NCBI GenBank assembly: GCA_015698045.1
Contig: BLAL01000040.1
Span: 908,501-972,500 of the forward strand
Direction: 5' to 3'
DNA length: 64,000 nucleotides
Source of the DNA: Rhizophagus clarus
Taxonomy: Eukaryota; Glomeromycota; Glomeromycetes; Glomerales; Glomeraceae
Positions 32,035 through 43,826 of the stretch are shown one piece after another. The position numbers were made by a program, and so were the translations under genes. Below the pieces are notes generated by a model. That model was not told the DNA's origin and did not search any database. It saw only the letters and a program-made list of their open reading frames with translations. The stretch's first letter is position 1; each line of letters begins with the position of its first letter.

Positions 32035-33483
32035 CTCATTATAATTAGATAAGTAACGATATAGAAAAGTTGATGATTCAAAAATTTGAAATGAAATTAT
32101 TTGTTATTAAGAACATGTTAAGAAAGCTGTCTATATGTTCACACTAATCATGGAGTTCGGGGTATAGTAGTGCCGTCATTTGGCATGCACATGACATAAA
32201 TTTCCGCACGCATTACTCTGAAATGTGCATAGTTGTTTATATTTTTCATATACAAAAAATGGATAATCCACGCTAACAAATTACTTTACACTAATATTTG
32301 CATACCACCCACAATATTTTCCGCACATATCTTATGTTCCTTCGTACAATTTGAAAATCTCGTACTGATGGAGAGCATCGGTCTAGTGTACAAAGTCTGA
32401 TAAGATGATTTCTTCAATATCCTTGTAAAGTTAATTGTCAAAATATCCGCATCCATTTTCAGAGTATTTGTAGTTTGTATTGTTCCATAACTATAAAAAT
32501 ATTATATTTATATGAAATAGTGTAATTTTAATAAAATTAATTAATTAATATTAAATAACAAACATACCTTACTTTAATATCTGTGCTAAGTTTATTTTTA
32601 TATCCTTCCAATTTGTTATTTCTTGAACATTTTAATAAATCCCAAAGAATCAATATAACAAGGAAAAACTAAACTATGACAGATTACTCACTTCTCAGCA
32701 ACAAGTTTGTAAAATTAATTTTTTCATACCTGAGCAGATTGGATATTCAATCTAGAATTAACCAGCGAAACGTGAGATCTAGATAATTAAGAAAAAAGTC
32801 CATTTAGCAGGTTCATACATTAATCAAATTTCGCTTTCATCGATCTCCATATTTTATAAACGTTCTCCTACCTCTTATTTCTTTATTGAATTTTAAGAAA
32901 AAAATTTCATGCTATAAAGTTGGTCACATATCACGTGACTTCTGTTATTGTTAACATGGCACATCAACAGTGAATTGAGAATTCATGATGACACTGCAAA
33001 TTTCCAGTAAAAGATAATGGAATTGAAGCCCATAATGAAGCTATTAACATTGTTGAAATTTAATATGTGCAGAGCGCACATTACTCATAAGGTTTTGTGC
33101 GCGGGTCCACTGGCTATCAACATAACCTTCAAAGTAAAAGTTCGCTAAAATAACAAAGTAATAACGTTACTATATTATTCATTTTAGTACTATGGGCATA
33201 GCTATGATATACCATATACATGACGATAATTCAAAATACATACTCATCTACTTATTTCTGCCATTTAATTAACAGGTCTTGTGGCTTAACTTGTTCCACA
33301 TAATTCATTCCCAAGATTTCTTCGAGTACTTATTGCAACTTGCTTGCATCGCATTCATCTCTTTGGAGCTGACCCAATCATATACCGGTTTTGAGTGACT
33401 GTACACTGACATAGAGAGTAGTGAAAATTTTTTTTCCTTAGCATAGCAATAAAATCACATATTTGTTCTAAAGTCCACACATC
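32035..33483. other. intergenic, nothing recognised
   Basis: AT-rich spacer with one ATCACGTGACT palindrome-like site (about 32932). No gene or repeat is supported. Confidence 0.4.
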
Positions 33484-34102
33484 TCAAATATTTCCTCTTA
33501 TAAAGGAAGAAGTAAGTGTAACCATAAAATTATAAGTTCCAATGTTAAGGAATGGAACAGTAAATTCATGTATTTGTTGTCGATGAGCTATTAAGGAATC
33601 ATTGCTGTTACCGAATGAAGTAGTATCGTAACCTTCGAAGAAAGAGGTACTGATATTGAATGAGTCGCATAATTCATTTTCTTGATCAAAATAATTTAGT
33701 AATTCGTTTGGGGTCATCGCAATAAAATCGTCATCGGCAGCGGGAGAACTTGGTGGAGAAGGAGAATCAATTAAATTATTGTTGCAATTTACCTACGGTC
33801 AACTATAAGTTGCTGGTCAAGATAAGGACTGTTAAATCATAATCGCTTACTGGAGACAAGAATTTCATGCTATCGGGTATGACCGCGGAAAGGCCTTTAG
33901 ATAGACAACTTTTTCTCTTTTTAAGCGGACTTATTTCGGTAAGCAAGATGAGCTTTTTTGTATTCAATAAAAACTGTTAGTCTTTGAAGAGTTTCACTAA
34001 ATATTTCTTTGATATTAAAGTTATAAACAAGTTTGTTAAAAGTTTGTCCTTCGACTCACCTACAATAATTTTGGTTCGCCCAAAAGGTGATATTGCGTTC
34101 AT
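33484..34102 (-). CDS. small multi-exon hypothetical protein
   Basis: The minus-strand last exon 33792-33484 reads VNCNNNLIDSPSPPSSPAAD, DDFIAMTPNELLNYFDQENE and on to a stop. It joins in phase across a 58-nt intron (33850-33793, GTAAGC...CCGTAG) to an exon ending at 33851 that reads SPLKKRKSCLSKG, LSAVIPDSMKFLSP. A likely first exon (34102-34060, MNAISPFGRTKIIV) ends at GTGAGT, but its splice to the middle exon is not resolved because frames do not agree with the visible AG sites. A basic KKRK stretch, an SP-rich linker and acidic residues suggest a nuclear regulator; that is a guess. Confidence 0.45.
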
Positions 34103-34422
34103 TTTGATCACTTTCTTTGAAATTATTGACAAATTCGTTTCATAAATAGATCATGCTTTAATGACTCATTTTATAGTAATAGCTAACTTGCATGAATGGA
34201 GTGAAAGACTTAAAAATTTCTTAAAAAAAGCCGGCTTTGAAAAACGTCGTTACACAAAGATCTATCAAGATGGTTGTGCAACACATAAGAAATATAGTGA
34301 GAAGAATTAATTCAAACGCATTTTTCATTAGGAAACATATTATTTACTAGATTTTGAAAGGCTTCAATAGAAAGTAAGAGGATGCAATTTAAAGAGAGGG
34401 AGAAGGAAAGAAACATTTCAAC

Positions 34423-34627
34423 ATGTTTAAAACATTTACGATCGTGAAGGAGTACAATGAGGTATATGAAGGTAAGTAAAATTATTATAAATAGAATAAA
34501 TGCCGGGAAAAGAACATTTTTATTTATAGGTGATTTATTTTAGGGTGATAAACCAAATTATAAAGTGGAAATCGGCAAAATGAATCAACATGTGGATTTC
34601 AGAGCCCAATATCCAAATATCATTTAA
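34423..34627 (+). pseudogene. possible two-exon remnant
   Basis: MFKTFTIVKEYNEVYE (34423-34471) ends at GTAAGT. After TTTTAG at 34543 the frame GDKPNYKVEIGKMNQHVDF, RAQYPNII, stop, follows to 34627. The two pieces look coding and are separated by an intron-like 72 nt, but they are one phase apart, so this may be a broken small gene or a wrong model. Confidence 0.3.
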
Positions 34628-35645
34628 CCAAAGAAGTCTATAATTTGCTGCGCAGTATTCGACGCGTAGTTTCACTTCGAGTATATATTAGAAAAGACAT
34701 GTTGTGAAACCAGAGAATACATATTTTAGCGGTATGAACGAAATATTTTTATTATTCTGTAAAAAGTTGTGATTAATTAAGAGAATCGAGCTCTTAAAGT
34801 CGAATTTATTTATACATATGAAAAAAGATTCTTTTAAACATTTTTCTAAGTAGGGTAAGGGAAGTATTTAGGTTAAGGAGAGGAGTCAAGGTAGCAGCTG
34901 ATTTCCCTTCCCTTCCTTCTTACTCATTAGAGTGAATTTCAAAATAGGAAAGTCTTAAAAATAAGACAAAATCAATTGATATCAAATCGTAAGATCTAAA
35001 AATCAATAGGAAGTTAGTGCTATCAACGTTATCAATGTAAGTATTCTGAAAGATATAGTATTAAAACAGATGTAGCCAATGGTTATATGAATATGAAACA
35101 ATTTTTATTCATATTAGGAATAAAAAAAACCTTTTTTTTTACTTAAGCAGTTTCTGTTTTGGACGATAATGATAGGGATGAAAGTTTTACCATCACAAAT
35201 AAGAACAGCATGATCTCGAGACTAGCCAACCAATCTGACGGTATTTTTACGTATTTAGACATTTATCATGATTTATTCAAGAGACGAAAAGGCAAAAATT
35301 AATTTCCATACAATCCAAGATTCATCACTTTTCATCAGGAAGTGTAATGTAATAGAATGATAGATAATGGTAATTCGTGTAGGTAGTTGTAATAGCTCAC
35401 ATTATTATAATTAACAATGTCTTGTCTATTTTTTTTGTACTATTAATTAATTTATGAATTTGTGATTGTCATGTAGAGTGGTGATCTTTTTATTTTTACT
35501 TCTGCTTCATGAAACGAAGATAGCTCAAATTGATTACTTGTCTTAACCATTGGTGTTATCACAATTTATATTAAAACTCTTAGGGAGGGAAAGTAATTCA
35601 ATCAATTTACAATCAATCTAACGAATATATTGTTATATGAAATAA

Positions 35646-35686
<41 letters not shown>

Positions 35687-38510
35687 CTTTATTAATATTT
35701 ATTTTTACATAATCTTAAAAGTATTTTGTTAAAAGAAAAAAAAAAAGTGTTATTAATTCATAAACATATAATCAAGAAAGTCATGTGATCAATGGTGAGC
35801 AAAGTGGCTGTGTTCTTTACCAAACAGAAATCAACTAATTAAAATCCATGCATTATTACGATTATTACATTCATTATCAAATAAATGAAAAATTAAATGA
35901 AAAAAATATTGCTTAAGTAATAATTATGTAAACTAAACAACTAAACAAAAAGTATTGTAACCATAACGAAATGAACTTTCTATTTTTGGTTCAAAAAATT
36001 AATTTACTTAATTCGTAAATTATAATTACTCAAATTGGAAATTTTTTATCTCAATGTTTGGGGCAAATAAAACGCATTTTTAACGCCTTCAAATTTTCCA
36101 TGCATGACTCAGAGAAATAGGATTTGAATGAAAAAAAAAAATTTTCGTATGTAAACACCATTTGTTGAGCATTCCGATTTTTTCGGATTTGTTTTTTTTT
36201 TTTTTTTCAGGGGGATAAATATTACAAAGAAATTTTTTTTTAAAATTAACGGAGTTTAAATGGTTTGTTCCGAAACAAAAAAAAAATTTTTTTTTTAAAA
36301 AAAAAATTGATTGATGCAGGGGGTGTTTATTGATCTTTTGTAATATCATTATTTTGTCGGAACAAAGAACCTAATATAGTCGCGCACACTCAATTCAAAC
36401 ACATACAACATATATAACTCGCACTGACCCTGAAATAGGTTAATTGTATGTTAATTGTTATAAATTCGACCCTTGCATTCTTGTTTACTTCTTTTTTTTT
36501 TTTTTGAGATAATCTAAACAAGACAAACAAATCATCCCCCCTTAATCTGAGAATAATTTCCAAATTAAAAACATAATCGGACTTGGAGTCTCCGGTGGTA
36601 TTACCAATAATTTATGGCTGAACAGTGAATATCAATAAACGCCCTGACACATCATACATTTCCGCTTGGCAATATTACAAGTATCAATTTATTTTACAGT
36701 TGTATTCTTTTTGGCTTTCTTTGCGAAAATAAAATTTGATTACTTTATTTCCTTTGTTTGGAATCATTTGAATGGAATCTAAAAATATAAAGTAAATTAA
36801 TGGTTTGAAATTTTTTTCTGACGTAAATTGATAAATAATTAATCAAACCCCTTGCAGATGTAATATAACTAAAATATAGTTGACTCAGTTCCAACTCAGT
36901 ACACCTTTAAGGCCACTAAGTCATTTACGCACGTATGAGAAATTGCATTAAATTTGTACAAACAAATCGTGAAATTATTTTACAAACGAAAGGAATGTAA
37001 TTTGGCGTAAGAGATACTAAATGATGATTATTTTATTAACTATGTTTGGCTGAATAAAGAAAGAAGAATATAATTTATTCTTCGACTTTAACACTCTAAT
37101 GACCGAATTTTTCGGAAATCCAAAGTGAATAATCAATCTATTTCATGATTAATTAATAGCTTACTTTTGTTAATAGCTAATTGCTATCACGTGGTAATTT
37201 ATCTCACGCGAGCGTGAGTCAATGACCAATAAGATTAGTGGATTTGTAATTACATTGTTGCCGATTCCTTAATCCGGTCTAAGTAAGCTTTAGCTTATTT
37301 TGTATTAGATTTATAGATTACGATAATCATATATTTTTGTTAAAAAATTTTCTTTATTAATAAAAATCATTACTTTATACATTTTATTATTTTATACATG
37401 ATCGCAAATATTTAACCTAAACCTTAATGTTAATTACGTCGTAAATTAAAGTATTCGTGTAATTTATATTTTAACACTCCTTCGAAAGTGTCGATGTAAT
37501 TAACACGATATACATTTTATAGAAGAATTTTAATTTTTTAAGTAAAATAAAGAAAAGTGGTTTCTGTTTTCAGGAAGAAATATATATATACAATGCACAA
37601 TTATTTCAAAAGATAGACTCGTGTTTCGAAACTCAGCTCTCGGTATTTGAATTTAAAAACAAGTGTACATTATGATCTACAAAGAATCTCAGTATCCATT
37701 CATTTTATTGGTAAAACATTCCATTTTAGACGGGAAAATTATTTGTTGTATTATTGATTGTCTGTTTGACTCGGTTCTCGGTATACTATTGGTTATTAAT
37801 CTATTTTCCTGTAAAATGCAATGCTTATTAAGAATATGTTTAACTCAGTTCTCGGAGTTTTGACCTTCCTTTTTTTATTAAGGAGGTAGTTTATTTGTAT
37901 ATTTGTCAAACTGTCAATTTGTTAAATTAATATAGAATTAAAAAATCACTTTAATTATTTGTTCATTTACTTCAATGGAATTTCTTTTTATGTAAATCAA
38001 AAACTGGTTTTTCTCATGATAATTGACAAATCGCAAAAATTTTATGCGTAATGATTTACCCACACAATATCAGATAATGAATTATGCATCTGATCTCATT
38101 CATATTGTTCGGTTAATAACATCATATTGCATTATGTATTAATAAAGCAAATAATCTTAAAGAAATCTTGAATAAAATAATAAAATGGGTTAATCAAGTT
38201 TTCAAAAGTTTTAATAAAATTTAACTCTCACAGGTAATAACCAACCCTATAAAAATGAATATTCAAAAAACATATACAAAACAAATAAAATTTATAGAAA
38301 ATATAGAAAATATGCAAAAAGGTCTCATTGTATAAAAAATGTACAAAAAAGTTACAACATATTTTCCATAAATATTTTATAAACACTTTATGTATACTAT
38401 ACATCATTCTTTAAACAATTTATATATATTTTCTAAACATTTCTTTTTTTATAGCAATATATTCCAATAAAATTACAATTAGTTATTATTTAATAAAAAA
38501 TAAACTTAAA

Positions 38511-38512
<2 letters not shown>
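34628..38512. other. gene-poor AT-rich region
   Basis: No gene is supported. Visible items: an (AT)n microsatellite of about 30 bp at 35650-35680; mixed A/T homopolymer blocks at 36130-36310; a CTCACGC-GA-GCGTGAG hairpin at 37203-37218; and CTCRGYTCTCGG repeated three times (about 37632, 37769 and 37847). Confidence 0.5.
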
Positions 38513-38549
<37 letters not shown>

Positions 38550-41500
38550 CAAAAATCATGCTATATTTATAAACTTAAAATATAAATTTTTAGTATATAT
38601 TTAAAAGATAATCAATATTTAAAAAGATTTATTAATTTTAAAATAAACTAATTAATTTATAATTTTTATATTAACAAATTATTACAAAAATTGTTTTTTG
38701 CATATATATATTAAAGATAAACTGTACTTAACAAATTTTTTTTTCAAAATTTATCATACAGTATAATACAGTTAGTATTATATACAGTACTATATTGTAT
38801 TATATAATAAATTAAAAAAATTTGTATATTACTATATTTATAATTTATATTTATAATAGGTATATAAATAATTTTTAAGATTTGATATATTGTTTAATAA
38901 TTTTTTTTTTTTTTTTTTTGGTGTTGAAGCCGTACCATCATTTATTAAGCAAGATAGGATTACAACTATAATCACTTCTGACTAGCTATGGGTACTCCCA
39001 GTTCTAAAACCGGTCTAATTTAATAATAATATTTTAATTTATATATTTTATAATTACATTTTTTTATTAAATAAATAAAATAAATCAAACCAATTAATAA
39101 TTTTTATTAATTATTATAGTTATAAAAAAAAATATTAGAATAAATAGTTTTAATATTTTTTTATATAAAATTACAAAAAAAATACAGTAATTTCTCTTTA
39201 TAGCAAACTTTGATATAGCAAATAATATAATATAACAGATTATCTAATATAATACTAATTTTAAATATAAAATAATTTTGGTATAATAAAATTAACCATT
39301 TATTTATTATATAATGTAATATAAAGTAAAATATATAAATTGTTTATATAAAAATGCCATTTGATATAATGGTTATTATTTATAAACCACTTAACTACAC
39401 AGTCTAAAATTTTAATATCAGCTATTTATATTGTGTAACTTAATTTTACAGTACTTTATTAATTGCTATATATTTTTTTTACTATATTTTTATAGTTTTC
39501 TATAGAACTTTTATAAATTCTATAAAAGATTTATGAAAATAAATTCAAAATTTTATAATTTTATTATTATTACTTATTAAAATTATCAATTTTTAAATAT
39601 ACTTAAATTTCTTAATAAATTTTATAAAATAAACTGATAAAAATATGCAGTTTGTCTTATTCTATCATTTTATCAATTAAAATTTTTTTCTATATTACTT
39701 AGTTTAAAAGTTTGAAGTCACTTAATATTATTATAATTTATAGATGACAATTAAATCTTTTTATAGCAAATTTTTCTTTAATATAACAAAAAATTTTGCA
39801 GTTTTTAATTAAATATTTTATAATAATATTAATAAATTTTTTGTATAAAAATTTATAATTATAAAAAGTTTATATAATATCAAAATTTATTTCATATTTT
39901 TATATTTAAATTATAAATTAAGATTGTATTAAGATTATATCAAGATTAATAATTCTAATCATTTTTTTTTAATTTTTAGGTAGAATTATATTAATTCAGT
40001 TATATCAAAATTTAACATGAACTTTCAAAATTATTATTAATTTATATTTATTATAAGAATAATATAATATATTAATAATTTTATTTTTTTTTAAATAAGT
40101 TGATTTAATATTTATTATTAAATGAACTTATATTGATTTAAAGAAATTAAATTTATTATTTTTTTTTTTTTTATGATATTGAAAAAATACTTTTTTTATT
40201 AGATTAAGATAGAAATATATATATCATTAAAAAGTGCTTTTAATCTAAAAAACTAATTTAAATATTTATTTAAAAAAAAACATTTAATAAAAAATATTGT
40301 AAAAATATAAAGAAATACAGAAAGAAAAAAGTAAATATTTTATATAAGAATTAGTTTAAATACTAAATAATTGATATAAATTTCTTTATGATATGAATTC
40401 AGATTTTTATAAATAAAGTGTTTGCCATAATCTGAAACATTGTAAAATAATCATGAAAAATGTTAAAAAAAGGTCTTACTTAATTTTTAAATAATAAATT
40501 TTTATTAAAGAAAAACTTTTATAATTTTTAAAAAGATATAGTTTTGTTATAAAAAAAGATTTTTATTTAATAAATGTAATTACTGATTTATATAGAATTA
40601 AATCTTAAGTATATAAAATTATAAGAAAAATATTTATTTATTTAGTTTATAATATTTAAAAAAATACTTTATAGTTTCAAAGAACTTTACTTTAAAACAA
40701 AAGAATTTTGTTTTTTTTTATAAAAATTTTAAAAATTATATTTTTATAAAGAATTCTATTTTACAATAAACTATTCTAAAAGTATTATATTACTATAGTA
40801 TAAATTAAAATTAATACTATCAGATATATATCAAATACCAAATTTGTAGTGCTGGCCAGAATTATATCATATAACAACAGATAAAAGTTTAATCATCAGA
40901 AAAGAATATTACACAAAGAAATTTGCAATAAAGTTTTGTATTATACTAATATTACACAAAATTTATAATGCGGGCTAGAATTCATAATGCTAGTCAAAAA
41001 GTTTCAGATTTTTGGTCTAACTTTTAATTTTTGACCAGAGTTTCATTTTAAAATGATTAGCCAAAGATCGAATCCTGAAATTATGCCAAAATTGCTAAGT
41101 TTTGACAACATGTACGTATAGTATAAACAAGTACTACATATCTCATATATATTGGGTAATTAAAAATTGATCACATATCACATATATATTATATATTCAA
41201 TATATTAAATATATATTATAAATATTATACAAATATTATTTAGATATCAAATATTAGCATATTATTAATATTAGTTATATAAGACACATATATGATAAGT
41301 ATTGAATAGATATAAGACACATATAATAAATATTAGATAGATATTTAATAGGTTATATTAATACTAATAACAGATTTATAATTTTAATAAAATGCAATCA
41401 TGGTAATTTATTCAAGTAAAAATAAAATTTTTTATACTAAAACTTTATTAAATTTATTCATATTTTTTCAGTGATTGATGCTATATAATAAGCAGCAATC

Positions 41501-41675
41501 ATACAAATTATATTCTATATAGAATCAATTAAAAAATATCACAAATGAAATAATATAATAATAAAGTCACTTATTTATTATATTTGTTTAATTTGATCAT
41601 TTAAAAGAAATATTAGTAGTTAGTAAGTATATTAGTAAAAAAAAAGGAAACATTAATCTAAATAATAAATATATA
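38513..41675. other. extremely AT-rich, no gene
   Basis: Long stretches of A/T only, with a T run of more than 25 at about 38513-38545. TACAGTAATTTCTCTTTATA followed by GCAAA (about 39184) resembles one end of a pogo-type MITE with no clear partner. TGGCCAGAATTAT-like fragments recur at 40853-41090 and match the 15952 and 61359 repeats. Confidence 0.5.
38898..39020 (-). mobile_element. 3' end of a poly(A)-tailed retrosequence
   Basis: A T run (38900-38920) read on the minus strand is a poly(A) tail. It is preceded by AATAAATGATGGTACGGC, a cleavage signal 20-25 nt upstream, and by unique non-AT-biased sequence ending at about 39020. It is heavily 5'-truncated, as expected of LINE-type insertion. 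Confidence 0.55.
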
Positions 41676-41885
41676 CACTGGTCAAAATCAATACTATCGG
41701 GTACATATCGGGCGTCTATATATCAGTGACTAATCAGATACATATCGGGTTTTTATACATATCGGACACCCGATTTGTCACATCTCAAAATATGTCTAAA
41801 ATTATAATTATCAAAGACCCCGATATTTAAACTTTTAGTCCCCGATATGTTGGCTAATATATATCGGTTACCCGATATTTGTACG
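41676..41885. repeat. left TIR and subterminal CCGATATGT array
   Basis: At least eight ACATATCGG or CCCGATATK copies in both orientations in about 200 bp. The matching right-hand zone is 52745-53120 and includes two perfect GGGTACCCGATATGTG palindromic pairs. In plant CACTA elements such arrays bind the TnpA-type accessory protein; here that is inference. Confidence 0.85.
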
Positions 41886-42210
41886 ATTTTTAAATGATAA
41901 TAATCGGATCACATGTTTGTTATTAGTCATTACGTATTTTCAAATTATAAATTAATCCTCTAATATATCTGATATGTAACAAATAAAATAGAAATACATT
42001 GTCTCGCATGCAGAACGGATTAGATTAAATTTGTTTCAATTAAAGTTTTTTTAAAAATAAACGTAAACACAAATCAATTTTGAACCTAGCTTATTAAATT
42101 TTTGATTAACTTTTAATTAAACTGCATACGGATGATTGATTCAATTTATTATATAATCAAATAACATAAATCTATTTAAGACTAGATTTAATGAGTAAAA
42201 AGAAAATTAT

Positions 42211-42393
42211 TGAATTATTTTGATTTATGCTTTTTGGTTCTCTTTTATTTTGTTTTTTTTTTTAGTTTTTCTCTTCTTTTCTTCTATTTGAATTAGAAAA
42301 AAAAATTATTGAATTATTTTGATTTATGTTTTTTGGTTCTCTTTTGTTTTGGGTTTTTTTTAGTTTTTCTCTTCTTTCTACTATTTGAATTAG
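42211..42393 (-). repeat. tandem duplication of the basic C-terminal coding tail
   Basis: TTGAATTATTTTGATTTATG through TTTTTCTCTTCTTT...CTATTTGAATTAG is present twice, about 95 bp apart (42208-42296 and 42306-42393). The right copy codes the Lys/Arg-rich end of the accessory gene; the left copy lies beyond its stop. Confidence 0.75.
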
Positions 42394-43508
42394 TTCTATT
42401 TGGGATTTCTTCTTTGTCTTTATCGTGGTTATCATCGGTATCATAATCGTATATCGGAATATCAACACTTGAACGGTTAAACTGTTTGAGCGACTCTTGA
42501 TTTAAACACCAGTTTGGTGCACCCATAGGTGGTACGCTAGATGCAGATATGTTGTCAGCTTTTTTAGGGTTTAAAGTTGGTGGTTTTTTCCTTAATAATT
42601 CGACCGTCGGATCAATTCAGTCGTGTAATAATCGTAAAAGCTTAAATAAATAAATTACTATTAGTGTTTTTGATAAATAAACTAATAAAATAATAAATAT
42701 ACATACTGCAGAAGAACGCCACCATTTATCATAAATGTATACTGATGTTGACTTTTCTTTAACGGCTTCCTCAATAACTTCACCATCTTCAACTACTGCA
42801 GGTCGGATAACAGTCCAATCTTCCTCAGGATCTGTTTCTTCCCACTCTTCCGAGTGGTAACCCGAATCTTTAAGAATTTTTACAAGGTCTCCTTCTGGAT
42901 ACCTGACAATATACTTATCTTTACCTTCTATCAAATAGTTTGTTGCTTTTGTTCTTCTTTTTTTTTTCTAGTAATGTAATTGATAGTTAACTACTAACTT
43001 TTCATTTCACATTAATTGAATATTTACTTACGTCTTGCATCCTCGAATTCTTTTTTGCCCTTCTCTTATCTTGTTTTATTCTTTCTTCTCCTTGATTTTT
43101 AATGTTATTCACATGATGCCGAGAACGCCATCGTCCGTACAAAATTTTTAGTAACTTGCCGTTTGTAATATTATATTTTTTATTCATGAGCTTGTACAAA
43201 GGCGGCAATAGTTTTGTTACTATGTTTTCCTTTTGCTCTACCCAAGTCCGTTCCTCGTCTATTTTATAAGTATCTCTTAATTCCGAGTCTACCCATATAT
43301 AGACTTCTTTCTATAGAATAATAGATAAACGTAAATAGAATGAAAAAAAACCATAAATGATAAATAAATAATAAATAATACTTGCTTTAATCGTTTTATA
43401 CGAAGCAGCTGACGATGATGATGAGGAAGAGGAAGAGGAAGCGGAAGCGAAAGAGGAAGAGGAAGAGGAAGAGCTTACAGATTCCTGATCACTGTCCCTG
43501 TCCATCAT
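42314..43508 (-). CDS. CACTA accessory gene (4 exons), interrupted by an in-frame TGA
   Basis: Exons 43508-43382, 43303-43032, 42967-42707 and 42640 onward splice in phase (introns of 78, 64 and 66 nt). The product starts MMDRDSDQESV, runs into a serine-rich stretch, then a W-rich domain (YIWVDSELRDTYK, KILYGRWRSRHHVNNIKNQG), a lysine-rich segment and an acidic part (EEWEETDPEEDWTVIRP). TGA at 42619-42617 ends it at about 227 residues. The same frame stays open for 101 more codons (IDPTVELLRKKPPTLNPKKA...) to 42314, ending in a strongly basic tail. A C-to-T change of CGA would explain the stop. It is divergent from the transposase and shares its promoter, like TnpA/TnpD pairs. DNA binding is inferred. 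Confidence 0.65.
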
Positions 43509-43826
43509 TACTTATATTTCAGTTGAGTGCAAAACTTTGAATGAGAAGAAGAGTTTTCAGAACGCGAAAAGGTTGCATATTTATATAGATTTCAGGTGCA
43601 ACTACGCGAACCTGATCCTGGAAAATTCCGAGGATTCCCTTACGCGAATCTGATTCCGAAGGTTTCCTCACGCGAATCTGATCAAACGCGAACCTGATCC
43701 TGATTACGCAATCCGATTTAAAAGAATTCAACGCGAATCTGATCCTGAAAGAATTATACTTCATTTGAATAGCTGTCTAAATATTCTAAACTTTTTCATA
43801 TATTTTAGTAAATATATTTTAGCAAA
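43509..43826. promoter_or_regulatory. bidirectional promoter with iterated ACGCGAAYCTGATCC
   Basis: The 318 bp between two divergent ATGs hold five copies of ACGCGAA(C/T)CTGAT(C/T)C (about 43604, 43642, 43670, 43685 and 43731) plus a degenerate ACGCAATCCGATT. All are on the same strand. The zone is less AT-rich than its surroundings. It is a candidate binding array for a transposon-encoded or host regulator. The minus-strand frame across it (43519-43764) is a consequence of the repeats. Confidence 0.6.

Noticed and set aside
43519..43764. 81-codon minus-strand frame in the divergent promoter
   Set aside because: It follows the iterated ACGCGAAYCTGATCC motif, giving repeated RIRFA-like peptides; better explained as a regulatory array.
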